Shown: positions 9,629 through 16,714 of the stretch, one piece after another | How positions within the stretch are numbered: the first letter of the stretch is position 1 | How the letters are laid out: every line of letters starts with the position of its first letter | From: Janthinobacterium sp. 344 | GTDB lineage: Bacteria > Pseudomonadota > Gammaproteobacteria > Burkholderiales > Burkholderiaceae_D | DNA: 64,000 bases | Assembly: GCF_900112025.1 (NCBI RefSeq) | Contig: NZ_FOKL01000002.1 | Coordinates: 334,339 to 398,338, forward strand | Reading direction: 5' to 3' | Program-made: the position numbers and the translations under genes | Notes under the pieces: model-generated | Databases searched by the model: none | What the model was told of the DNA's origin: nothing | What the model saw: the letters and a program-made list of their open reading frames with translations, nothing else

Positions 9629-10036
9629 AAGCGCACGATTTTAGCATGCGCGCCCCGCTACCTGTACAAATTGGCCGGGTCGGCAATATTGACAGTTTGC
9701 ACCGGCGCCATGCGCCCCGGCTGTCGATAATGCACAATGGCAATACCAGTTCAAGGCCTCTGCCCTAAAAAGAGGCAAAAAAAACGATCAATTGTTACAG
9801 ACGCGTTACAAATGGGCATTTACGTTGCGCGAAAACAACGTGCGGTCTAAAATCGGGCAAGCTTTGATTTAACCACGGTCGTGTGCCCCTGATGCGTGTG
9901 GCAAAATGACTGGGAAGTTAATTGCTAGTTTCGCAATCTGAAACGAGCGCATATGGTCTACATGATAAAATCTTGGCACGTAGCACCAGTAGCGCAGTGT
10001 TGTTCTGCGGATATCACCCCCCGAAAGGAAAAAAGA

Positions 10037-10750
10037 ATGAATAAATTTGTAACGCTGTTTTTCGCTGCATCCGCAGTGATTGCTGGCTCGGCTTCGGCCC
10101 AAACCCCAACCTCCCCACCGTTCGCGCCAGTTACTACTGACATCAAAGCACCTAGCCCAAAAAGCGCTTACGTGCAAGATGCTCGCGGCGTGATCGTGCG
10201 TGACCCATTCGGCCTGTGCTGGCGCACCGGTTACTGGACACCAGCTGACGCGGTGCCAGGTTGCGACGTGCCCCTGTGCGTAGAGCCAGAAACTCTGCAA
10301 GACGGCAAATGCGTGGCTCCACCTCCGCCACCAGTCGTAGTTGCTCCAGCACCAGTCGTCGTCGTACCAGTGCCAGTCGTGGTTGCTCCTACCTCGGAAA
10401 AAGTCAGCTTCGCTGCTGATGCATTCTTCGATTTCGACAAAGCTACGCTGAAGCCAGAAGGCAAAGCCAAGCTGGACGAGCTGACCGCACAACTGGGCGG
10501 CATCAACCTGGAAGTCATCATCGCTGTGGGTCATACCGACTCCGTCGGCACCGATGCTTACAACCAAAAACTGTCGGTACGTCGTGCTGATGCTGTCAAA
10601 GCCTACCTGGTTTCCAAAGGCGTTGAAAGCAACCGCGTGTACACCGAAGGCAAAGGCGAAAAACAACCAGTGGCTAGCAACGCTACCGCTGAAGGCCGTG
10701 CTAAAAACCGTCGCGTGGAAATCGAAGTTGTCGGTACCCGCAACAAGTAA
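10037..10750 (+). CDS. ompA: OmpA-family outer membrane protein
   Basis: 237 residues from the ATG at 10037, which has the strong site GAAAGGAAAA just upstream. The signal peptide is residues 1-20 (ending SASA-Q). A middle region with two cysteine pairs is followed by a proline/valine-rich hinge (near 95-118). The C-terminal OmpA-like domain carries the peptidoglycan-binding pattern HTDSVGTDAYNQKLSVRRA and NRRVEIE. It lacks the eight-strand barrel of E. coli OmpA, so it is a short periplasmic or lipoprotein-like anchor between outer membrane and cell wall. Codon use is less G+C-biased than that of its neighbours, as expected for a very highly expressed protein. It is monocistronic, with its own terminator. 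Confidence 0.92.
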   Translation: MNKFVTLFFAASAVIAGSASAQTPTSPPFAPVTTDIKAPSPKSAYVQDARGVIVRDPFGLCWRTGYWTPADAVPGCDVPLCVEPETLQDGKCVAPPPPPVVVAPAPVVVVPVPVVVAPTSEKVSFAADAFFDFDKATLKPEGKAKLDELTAQLGGINLEVIIAVGHTDSVGTDAYNQKLSVRRADAVKAYLVSKGVESNRVYTEGKGEKQPVASNATAEGRAKNRRVEIEVVGTRNK

Positions 10751-10809
10751 TAGCTGAGCCGCTAAGCTGGCGCTTGCCGCAAGTTATCGCGCAAGTCAAG
10801 GCCTGCATG

Positions 10810-10838
10810 AAAAAACCCCGCTCCGGCGGGGTTTTTTT
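10810..10838 (+). terminator. Rho-independent terminator of ompA
   Basis: A-run, stem CCCCGC / GCGGGG with loop TCCG, then seven T. It lies 60 bases after the ompA stop and before ubiG. Confidence 0.9.
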
Positions 10839-10883
10839 CGTCCGTGGCTGCCCAATTGTAAAATTGCCGCTATTATTCGACCT

Positions 10884-11579
10884 ATGAACGCCGACCCTCT
10901 TGAAATCCAAAAATTCAGTGAGCTGGCCCACCGCTGGTGGGACCCCACTTCCGAGTTTCGTCCCCTGCACGAAATTAACCCCCTGCGCCTGGAATGGATC
11001 AACGCGAAAGTGCCGCTCGCCGGCAAGCGCGTGATCGACATCGGCTGCGGCGGCGGCATCCTGGCCGAATCGATGGCCCGCAAGGGCGCCGACGTGACGG
11101 GCATCGACCTGTCCGACAAGGCCCTGAAGGTCGCCGACCTGCACAGCCTGGAATCGGGCGCCAAGGTGCGCTACAAGCTGATCGCCGCCGAAGCGATGGC
11201 AGAGGAAGAGCCGGGCCAGTACGACGTCGTCACCTGCATGGAAATGCTGGAACACGTGCCGGATCCCGCCGCCATCGTCAAGGCCTGCGCCGCGCTGGTG
11301 AAACCGGGCGGCCACGTCTTCCTGTCGACCCTGAACCGCAACCCGAAAGCGTATCTGTTCGCCATCCTGGGCGCGGAATATGTCCTGCGCCTGCTGCCGA
11401 AAGGCACGCACGACTACGACAAATTCATCACCCCGGCCGAACTGTCGCAATACGTGCGCAGCGCCGGCCTGGACGTCAACAGCATGCGCGGCATGGGCTA
11501 CAATCCCTTGACCAAGATTTACTCACTTAATAGCGATACCAGCGTCAATTATTTGGTGGCCTGCACCCGGCCCCTGTAA
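10884..11579 (+). CDS. ubiG: Ubiquinone biosynthesis O-methyltransferase
   Basis: SAM-dependent O-methyltransferase that methylates both the 2-polyprenyl-6-hydroxyphenol and demethylubiquinol intermediates of ubiquinone synthesis. 231 residues, the usual length. The family N-terminal [12 protein letters not shown] is at residues 10-21. SAM motif [12 protein letters not shown] is at about 53-63, with acidic GIDLS after it and later motifs [11 protein letters not shown] and FLSTLNRN. The Shine-Dalgarno sequence is weak. gph follows after a short hairpin, a linkage widely seen in proteobacteria. Confidence 0.96.
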   Translation: MNADPLEIQKFSELAHRWWDPTSEFRPLHEINPLRLEWINAKVPLAGKRVIDIGCGGGILAESMARKGADVTGIDLSDKALKVADLHSLESGAKVRYKLIAAEAMAEEEPGQYDVVTCMEMLEHVPDPAAIVKACAALVKPGGHVFLSTLNRNPKAYLFAILGAEYVLRLLPKGTHDYDKFITPAELSQYVRSAGLDVNSMRGMGYNPLTKIYSLNSDTSVNYLVACTRPL

Positions 11580-11597
11580 CCATCACGCACAAAACAA

Positions 11598-11619
11598 GGC
11601 GGCTGCGGCCGCCATTTTT
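11598..11619 (+). terminator. Short terminator-like hairpin between ubiG and gph
   Basis: GGCGGC / GCCGCC stem with loop TGCG followed by ATTTTT, 18 bases after the ubiG stop. It is likely to limit read-through into gph. Confidence 0.55.
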
Positions 11620-11647
11620 CATTCCTACTTGACACACTTCGCCCGCC

Positions 11648-12352
11648 ATGATCACTGACCATCCGCCAGCCCCGCGCGCCATCCTGTTCGACCTCGACGG
11701 CACCCTGGCCGACACCGCGCCCGACCTGGCGGCGGCCATCAACCTGCTGCGCTCGCGCGCCGGCCTGGCGCCGACGCCCTACGACATCCTGCGCCCCACC
11801 GCCTCGGCCGGCGCGCGCGGCATGATCGCCGCGTCGTATGGCATTGCCCCCGGCGAAAGCGGCTACGAAGCCCTGAAAGACGGTTTCCTGAACAACTATG
11901 AAGCGGCCCTGGCCGTGGAAAGCCGCTTGTTCGACGGCATCCCCGCCATGCTGGATGGCTTGAGCGCCCTGGGCCTGGCCTGGGGCGTAGTGACCAACAA
12001 GGCCGCCCGCTTCACCGACCCGCTGGTTGGCCAGATCGGCCTGGGCGGCGCCGGCTGTGTGATCTCGGGCGACACCATGGCGCACCCGAAACCGCACCCC
12101 GCGCCCCTGCTGGAAGCGGCCCGCCGCCTCGCTCTGGCGCCGGAGGACTGCTGGTACGTGGGCGACGACCTGCGCGACATCCAGGCCGGCCGCGCCGCCG
12201 GCATGCGCACGGTGGCCTGCGCCTGGGGCTACTGCGGCGCCGTCGAGCCGCAGCACTGGAAGGCCGACCACCTGCTGGACACCCCGCAGGCGCTGCTGGA
12301 GCTGGTAAGCACTGTGGTGAAGGCGGCGCGCGAGCGGCAGCTGGCCGCCTGA
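11648..12352 (+). CDS. gph: Phosphoglycolate phosphatase, HAD family
   Basis: HAD superfamily hydrolase of 234 residues. Motif I is FDLDGTLADTAPDL near residues 16-29 (nucleophile and acid/base aspartates). Motif II is in VVTNKAARF, and motif IV is VGDDLRDIQAGRAAGM. The 2-phosphoglycolate specificity is assigned from the ubiG-gph linkage and overall likeness. Related pyrophosphatase or MupP (MurNAc-6-P phosphatase) roles occur in the same subfamily, and MupP also sits next to ubiG in pseudomonads, so MupP is a real alternative. The stop codon lies inside a heptamer repeat tract. Confidence 0.85.
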   Translation: MITDHPPAPRAILFDLDGTLADTAPDLAAAINLLRSRAGLAPTPYDILRPTASAGARGMIAASYGIAPGESGYEALKDGFLNNYEAALAVESRLFDGIPAMLDGLSALGLAWGVVTNKAARFTDPLVGQIGLGGAGCVISGDTMAHPKPHPAPLLEAARRLALAPEDCWYVGDDLRDIQAGRAAGMRTVACAWGYCGAVEPQHWKADHLLDTPQALLELVSTVVKAARERQLAA

Positions 12353-12391
12353 GGCTTGAGGCTTGAGGCTTGAGGATTGAGGATTGAGGCT
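12350..12391 (+). repeat. Six tandem heptamers TGAGGCT / TGAGGAT
   Basis: Three copies of TGAGGCT, two of TGAGGAT and one TGAGGCT run without a gap. The first begins with the TGA stop codon of gph. Copy number may vary by slippage without altering the protein, since the first unit supplies the stop. Confidence 0.9.
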
Positions 12392-12460
12392 GGACAGTGC
12401 ATTCGCCTGGCCTGGTATCCCGTACTGCGAATGCATCATGCAAGAGTGTGAAGATTGCGC

Positions 12461-12466
12461 TACAAT
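12461..12466 (+). promoter_or_regulatory. Probable -10 element of ssrA
   Basis: TACAAT ends 11 bases before the mature 5' end of the tmRNA. The expected -35 position (12438-12443, ATGCAA) matches poorly. The placement fits a precursor with a short leader removed by RNase P. Confidence 0.4.
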
Positions 12467-12477
12467 GAAGGTTCTGT

Positions 12478-12838
12478 GGGGACGACCTGGTTTCGACGTG
12501 GGTTGCAAAGCAGCGCAGGGCATACCGAGGGCTGGTTACCTCGTAAATACACCCAGAAAAAACTTAACTGCAAACGATAACTCGTACGCACTGGCAGCTT
12601 AATCGCTGTTAGCTCTAGAACACCTCGTCCCTGGGGTGGGCCGTCAAAAGCTCTAGAGTCATTTACAGGGACTCGTCGTATGCTGGGTTACTTAGCGTCC
12701 GACTAAATAATAGGTAACTCGCTTGCCCATAACGTGCACATCCGTGCTGGCTGAGTTAAATTAAATGATAGTGCTAAGTATGTAGAACTGTCTGTGGAGT
12801 GCTTGCGGACGCGGGTTCGATTCCCGCCGTCTCCACCA
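12478..12838 (+). ncRNA. ssrA: Transfer-messenger RNA (tmRNA)
   Basis: Rescues stalled ribosomes together with SmpB. The 5' end GGGGACGACC and the 3' end CGTCTCCACCA pair to form the acceptor stem (one G-U), with CCA encoded. The T arm GCGGGTTCGATTCCCGC is intact at 12811-12827. The tag reading frame runs from the resume codon GCA at 12570 to TAA at 12600-12602 and gives ANDNSYALAA, a typical beta/gammaproteobacterial tag with the protease-targeting YALAA end. Length 361 bases, usual for the one-piece form. The 3' end is the insertion site of the accessory segment that follows. Confidence 0.97.
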
Positions 12839-13112
12839 CTGAATAAATAAAAAGGGCTTCCCCGTTTTGGCGGGGAGGCCCTTTTTATTTATTCCATGCA
12901 TGCAGAGCGCGGGCATCGCATCCGCGTCCGGCACGGGCGCGGGGGTTTTGCGGGGCCGTCGGCGAGCGCAGCTCGGCGCCGCAAAACCGGGTTGCGCTTG
13001 CAAGCGCAACCCTCTCCGATTCGTCTGGCTAGCTCTTGCGCCGCAGGCGGTTTTCCTAACAACAACATCGACCATTCAGGCCGCATACGAATGACAGACC
13101 TGGCCCTCGCCC
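12813..13112. repeat. Direct repeat A at the ssrA 3' end (attL-like)
   Basis: From the T-loop of ssrA through the terminator and about 220 further bases. It is repeated, diverged but collinear, at 15039-15348. Shared landmarks are GGGTTCGATTCCC, CCACCACTGAATAAATAAA, TTTATTTATTCCATGCATGC, GGGGCCGTCGGCGA, CTTGCAAGCGCAACCCTCT and AGCTCTTGCGCCGCAG. The copy holds a perfect 24-base palindrome at 12989-13012 (half-site GGGTTGCGCTTG). A repeat this long exceeds a normal attachment core and suggests that a previous element end was duplicated together with the ssrA tail. Confidence 0.8.
12842..12893 (+). terminator. Terminator of ssrA
   Basis: Long hairpin: AATAAATAAAAAGGGC on the left and GCCCTTTTTATTTATT on the right, with inner CCCCG / CGGGG pairing around TTTTGG. 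It begins 4 bases after the tmRNA 3' end. A diverged copy is at 15069-15120. Confidence 0.92.
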
Positions 13113-13994
13113 CAAGGCCACCACGTACAACGGCTATCGCAAGATCGTCGTTAGCCAGTTGATCCCCCTGGTGGCACCATCATGCTGTCGGCGTTACGAA
13201 AAAAGGACGTGCGGGCGAAGCCGGAGCCCATGAATGCAACCAACAAGACCATGGCGAACATCCAGAGCGTGCTGCGCAAGGCGCTGGACGACGCGATAGA
13301 AGACGAGCTGATCGAGGTCAATCCGCTGGCGCGCTGGTGCTATTCCAAGGTCGAGGCGCCCCAGTCGAAGGACGATATCGACCCGTTCACGAAAGAAGAG
13401 CAGGCGGCGATTCTCACGCAAGCAACCGGCCAGGGGCGCAAACTGCTGCAGTTTGCCTTCTGGACCGGTCTGCACACGTCCGAACTGGTGGCCCTGGATT
13501 GGGCCGACGTGGACTTCGTGCGGGGCGTCGTGATGGTGACGCGTGCCCTCACCCAGCATTCCAAAACGGCAGAGAGCACGAAAACGAACGCCGGCCGCCG
13601 CGAAATCAAGCTTCTGGAGCGTGCCATGCATGCGCTGCAGGAGCAAAAGGCATTCACGTGGGCGAAGGGCGAAGAAGTTTTTCAAAATCCGCGCCTGGAA
13701 CGGCGCTGGGAAGGGGACCAGCCGATCCGCAAGACTTTATGGACCGGCATCCTGCAAAATGCTGGCGTGCGGTATCGCAACCCTTATCAAACGCGGCACA
13801 CATACGCCAGCATGATGCTATCGGCTGGGGAACACCCAATGTGGGTTGCCAAACAAATGGGCCATGCTGACTGGACAATGATCGCCCGAGTATACGGACG
13901 CTGGATGCCTGATGCAGATATAAATGCAGGAAGCAAGGCTGAGGGCATCTACGGGATTTCAGATAGACTGCTTTTTACGACTCATCGTAAGTGA
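13113..13994 (+). pseudogene. Degenerate tyrosine recombinase (integrase) next to ssrA
   Basis: The open part (13182-13994, 270 codons) is the catalytic half of a phage-type integrase. It has the box II segment YQTRHTYASMMLSAG, the GHADW histidine and the tyrosine in RVYGRW. The box I position reads FWTGLHTSELVAL, with histidine where the catalytic arginine (TGxR) should be. Upstream, in another frame, TTYNGYRKIVVSQLIPL (from about 13116) matches the end of an integrase core-binding domain. The two pieces are separated by a net frameshift at the C-run near 13163-13172. The arm-binding N terminus is missing, the gene starting abruptly at the end of direct repeat A. All this points to an inactive remnant of the enzyme that inserted the segment. 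Confidence 0.75.
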
Positions 13995-14205
13995 GCTTTT
14001 TTTTATCTGCAATTTTAAAAAAATCATTGACGGTTGGAGCATTCGTGATGATTTTAATCGAATCCGCCTTGATCATAGTGTGGTGAACCTTAACATCAAG
14101 ATATTCTATGTGCCCCTTAGCAGCGCTTTTTTTCATGGATGCTTTTACTGCGGCCATAGGTGCCACGCCCAATGTTTTGCCGCCTTTATAAGAAAATGTT
14201 GCCAT
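13975..14205 (-). CDS. Small lysine-rich protein, partner of the GNAT-like gene
   Basis: 76 residues, unrecognised: MATFSYKGGKTLG, then a basic helical stretch (AAVKASMKKSAAKG) and a beta-like part ending KKLTYDES. It has no signal peptide and no membrane segment. I start at the ATG at 14205, one base after the stop of the upstream gene, with AGGTG six bases away. A GTG at 14214 would add MNK and create an 8-base overlap. Translational coupling to the GNAT-like gene is therefore likely. Its 3' end overlaps the decayed integrase tail to tail by 20 bases. Base composition is clearly more A+T-rich than the chromosome. Confidence 0.65.
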   Translation of the reverse strand: MATFSYKGGKTLGVAPMAAVKASMKKSAAKGHIEYLDVKVHHTMIKADSIKIITNAPTVNDFFKIADKKKLTYDES

Positions 14206-14206
14206 T

Positions 14207-14902
14207 TTATTCACCTATTCCTTTTTTCGACTCCAAAAGTCGCCTCATCGACCAACTTTGTCGTGAGGAGCAATCAAACTCCATGATACACCCTGTGCCA
14301 TGCTCGTCCCACAAGGCGAACAAATTTTGCTCCCAAAGATCCGAAATTCTTGCCACTCCCAGTGGTGGCAAAGATGTCGGGGCATCTGACCTTGACATGA
14401 TCTTTTCATAAATATCTTGTTCGATTACAGCGTCGTATCCCAATTTCGGCCATACAATCCAACCATCCTTTGGGCGACTTGCGGCGTTGGCAAGTATTTT
14501 AGCGAAACCAAGATCATGTGCTGCTGCAACCTCTACAGCAAAGCACTCTCGGCCAATGCCCTGCCCTCGATAGTCTTTACGTAAGTAAAATTCAACATTT
14601 TCCATGATGCTCAGGTGAGCACTACCTTCTACATTGCTATCTTCAGAGACGAGAAGAATTTTCCTTATCATAGGCTTTTCCAATAGCACTTTATGATTCA
14701 CCGTCAAGACAAATGCAGGTACTGCACCCCACACTGTTTCAGTGATCTCAAAGGTAACTGTTAGATCAGAACCGTCGAAAGCTCCAGCCAACTCCCATAG
14801 CCGAGATGTGATATTTTTTTCGTCAAGAAAGATATCATCGCCTATCTCCGGATGGATATTCAAAGATACGTTACCAGTAAATTCAACTTTTACAGTTTCC
14901 AC
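14207..14902 (-). CDS. GNAT-fold acetyltransferase-like protein in the ssrA insert
   Basis: 231 residues from a GTG with GAGGA six bases upstream. Residues 105-155 hold the acetyl-CoA signature of GNAT enzymes, FYLRKDYRGQGIGRECF (the Q-G-x-G pyrophosphate loop at about 115-118), followed by a helix and the usual GWIVWPKLGYDA end segment. The first 95 residues and the last 65 have no recognised domain, so it is longer than a plain GNAT (about 150 residues). The substrate is unknown. It forms a two-gene unit with the 76-residue protein, A+T-richer than its surroundings and confined to the insert, as expected of imported cargo. A toxin-like role is possible but unsupported beyond context. Confidence 0.6.
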   Translation of the reverse strand: METVKVEFTGNVSLNIHPEIGDDIFLDEKNITSRLWELAGAFDGSDLTVTFEITETVWGAVPAFVLTVNHKVLLEKPMIRKILLVSEDSNVEGSAHLSIMENVEFYLRKDYRGQGIGRECFAVEVAAAHDLGFAKILANAASRPKDGWIVWPKLGYDAVIEQDIYEKIMSRSDAPTSLPPLGVARISDLWEQNLFALWDEHGTGCIMEFDCSSRQSWSMRRLLESKKGIGE

Positions 14903-14934
14903 ACTTAGTCCTCACGCTACGTCATCGAACACCC

Positions 14935-14963
14935 AGTATGTCACTTAAATTTCCCATATGCAA
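14935..14963 (-). promoter_or_regulatory. Candidate promoter of the GNAT-like gene
   Basis: On the minus strand TTGCAT (14958-14963), a 17-base spacer and CATACT (14935-14940), 33 bases before the GTG start. The hexamers are only moderate matches to sigma-70. Confidence 0.3.
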
Positions 14964-15038
14964 AAATCACGTCTAACACCGATGACAGCTTTTAGACGAC
15001 CTCGCTGTCTTTGGCTGGGCGCTTCCTCATTTTGCGGT

Positions 15039-15348
15039 GGGTTCGATTCCCCGCCCTCCCCACCACTGAATAAATAAAATGGGCATCCCCGTTTTAGCGG
15101 GCCGGCCCTTTTTATTTATTCCATGCATGCAGAGCACGGGCGTCCAATCCGCGACCGGTACGAGGCGCGGGGGGGGGGGGGGCGGCGGGGCCGTCGGCGA
15201 CCGCAGCCCTGCGCCGCAACACCGGATTGCACTTGCAAGCGCAACCCTCTCCGATTCATTTGGCCAGCTCTTGCGCCGCAGATGGTTTTCCCTCACGACA
15301 ATATCGATGCCTCAAGCCGCGTCCGAAGGGCAGACCCGCCCCTCGCCC
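15039..15348. repeat. Direct repeat B (attR-like), decayed ssrA tail
   Basis: Collinear with 12813-13112. It carries GGGTTCGATTCCC and CCACCACT, but the T-arm and acceptor pairing of ssrA are lost (insertions of C), so it cannot be functional tmRNA. It keeps a hairpin like the ssrA terminator (15069-15120), and its palindrome copy at 15224-15247 has two mismatches. A run of 14 G (15169-15182) is present here and not in copy A. No gene is visible from 14964 to 15475 apart from this repeat. Confidence 0.78.
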
Positions 15349-15475
15349 GTGACTCGCCCGCTCGTTCGGTCTCGAATAGTCAACCCCACAAATGAACTTT
15401 CATGCAACATTCCGGAAAAATGGACAAATGGACAAATGATATAGTGGCGGAAATGTATAACTGAAAGAAACAGCC

Positions 15476-15778
15476 ATGAAAAACGACACAAGCGCTCGCC
15501 CGCAAGCCCCCCAGGCACCAGCCAGGCTCAGCAAAGGGGACTTCGTCACCGCACTGCGCAAGCTGCTGCAAGAGGAAGCCAAAGCCGGCAAGACCAGCGT
15601 GGACGTACGCGCTGCGAACCTGCACACCGACGTGGGCGTCTATCCGGCGCGCGGCCACTCGATGCCGACCTGCTGTACGGTAATGTATGAAGAGATGCTG
15701 CCCGGCGACGAGATACTGCTGACGCCATCCGGCGGCAAAGGACCTACGCTGCTGATACGCTATCAACTCCCGCGCTGA
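15476..15778 (+). CDS. Conserved hypothetical protein, 100 residues
   Basis: A proline/alanine-rich start is followed by a compact domain (residues 18-100): KGDFVTALRKLLQEEAKAGK, VDVRAANLHTDVGVYP, GHSMPTCCTVMYEEMLPGDEIL and a basic C terminus TLLIRYQLPR. The pattern of LHxxVGxYPxxxHxMPxCCxVM looks conserved rather than random, and the Cys pair with neighbouring His could bind a metal or DNA, but I cannot name the family. It has no signal peptide. It stands alone on the plus strand just outside direct repeat B, so it may be part of the same accessory stretch. The Shine-Dalgarno site is poor. Confidence 0.6.
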   Translation: MKNDTSARPQAPQAPARLSKGDFVTALRKLLQEEAKAGKTSVDVRAANLHTDVGVYPARGHSMPTCCTVMYEEMLPGDEILLTPSGGKGPTLLIRYQLPR

Positions 15779-16002
15779 GAAGCGCAGTCTTAAACTACGG
15801 GTGGCGATTCGGAGCGCGCATCGGCGCCGTCCGCTCCCACCGCAAGGCGCAGCGCATGATTGCCGGGCACAGTGGCCGGGCAACGGTTGCTCAGCGTGGA
15901 TTCCATATCGTCAGCAGCGGCCATGGCGCAGCCCGGCCTAAGCATGGATGCTGGCATGACAATGCGTCTGTTTTTCCATGCAAGCATCAGGCCCGTGAAG
16001 CG

Positions 16003-16245
16003 CTACCGCCTGCTCAATGGCACATACTCCCCCGGCAACCCCGCCACCTCCAGCGCATCGGCAAATGCCAATAAGAATTTCGCCGCGCCATGCTCGGACA
16101 CCAGCAGCGATGCGCCCTTGTGGCGCAGCAGCTTCAGCACTTCCTGCTGATGCGCCTGGTATTCGCCGGAGCTGCCGTAGAAGGTCTGATACATCTCCAA
16201 GGTTTCCATGGCCTTGGCGGCCAAGATGAATTCGGGCTTTTCCAT
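16003..16245 (-). CDS. Small hypothetical protein, 80 residues
   Basis: Begins MEKPEFILAAKAMETLEMYQTFYG and has a good ribosome site (GAGGAG, 5 bases before the ATG). Predicted mostly helical and soluble, ending GLPGEYVPLSRR. No known domain is recognised. The gap to the left (15779-16002) and the 469 bases to the right contain only unconvincing frames. Confidence 0.6.
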   Translation of the reverse strand: MEKPEFILAAKAMETLEMYQTFYGSSGEYQAHQQEVLKLLRHKGASLLVSEHGAAKFLLAFADALEVAGLPGEYVPLSRR

Positions 16246-16714
16246 GATGTCTCCTCGTTGTCGTTGCTACCAATGAATGCCAAAACCACGAAAAAATCCA
16301 GTCACGCCAGCAGCGGAGGCCACGGCCGCAGCCGCAGCCGATACTGTGCACGCAGGCAGCCGTCGAACCACGCAAAGGCGCGCGCGGGTGGCGCTGCGGC
16401 ACGCGATGCCGGTGGCGGGCGGGCCGCCTTGCGGCAGCCACATCTCTGCTTGCATCATACGCTTGAACGCATCCATTGCGCCGTCCAATCGTGCGTCCTC
16501 GGCTTTCGCCCCGCCATCGCCGCCCATGGCCACCAGGCGGGCACAGTATAGAGAGCGCGGTCTTCACGAGGCGGCACATCCCTGGCATGGGCCGCCATGC
16601 ATCCATCGTTCCTCCACACAGCATAGTTCATCAGCCCGCCCACACAGTTGCGCGCGCTAGCCGTATGGCCAAGCGCATGGCATCATGCGCGCTGCCCATT
16701 CACTCTAGCGACAC
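16246..16714. other. 469-base gap with no gene that I can support
   Basis: Several short frames are open on both strands because of high G+C, but none shows a start site, a conserved motif and coding-like composition together. A minus-strand frame at 16267-16533 has a weak alanine-rich hydrophobic stretch only. The right end must contain the promoter for the plus-strand pair that follows. Confidence 0.4.

Noticed and set aside
9444-9743. 99-residue minus-strand frame upstream of gyrA
   Set aside because: It runs through the large hairpin repeat and shows no conserved motif or ribosome site.
12350-12391. Heptamer array considered as a CRISPR or VNTR-based gene
   Set aside because: Units are only 7 bases with no spacers, so it is a simple tandem repeat.
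12761-13075. Minus-strand frame ending WRRRESNPRPQA next to ssrA
   Set aside because: It is the well-known spurious translation of the antisense of a tRNA/tmRNA 3' end (anti-T-arm) plus its terminator. A second one arises from the decayed copy at 15027-15296.
13975-14902. GNAT plus small protein as a classic TacT-type toxin-antitoxin pair
   Set aside because: The antitoxin in that system is a ribbon-helix-helix protein placed upstream. Here the partner is downstream and lacks that motif, and the GNAT protein is much longer.
15790-15987. 65-residue minus-strand frame in the gap before the 80-residue gene
   Set aside because: Some codon pattern is plausible but there is no ribosome site or family resemblance, so I did not list it as a gene.
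16267-16533. 88-residue minus-strand frame with a hydrophobic stretch
   Set aside because: Alanine-rich stretch typical of random high-G+C frames, with no start site and no partner.
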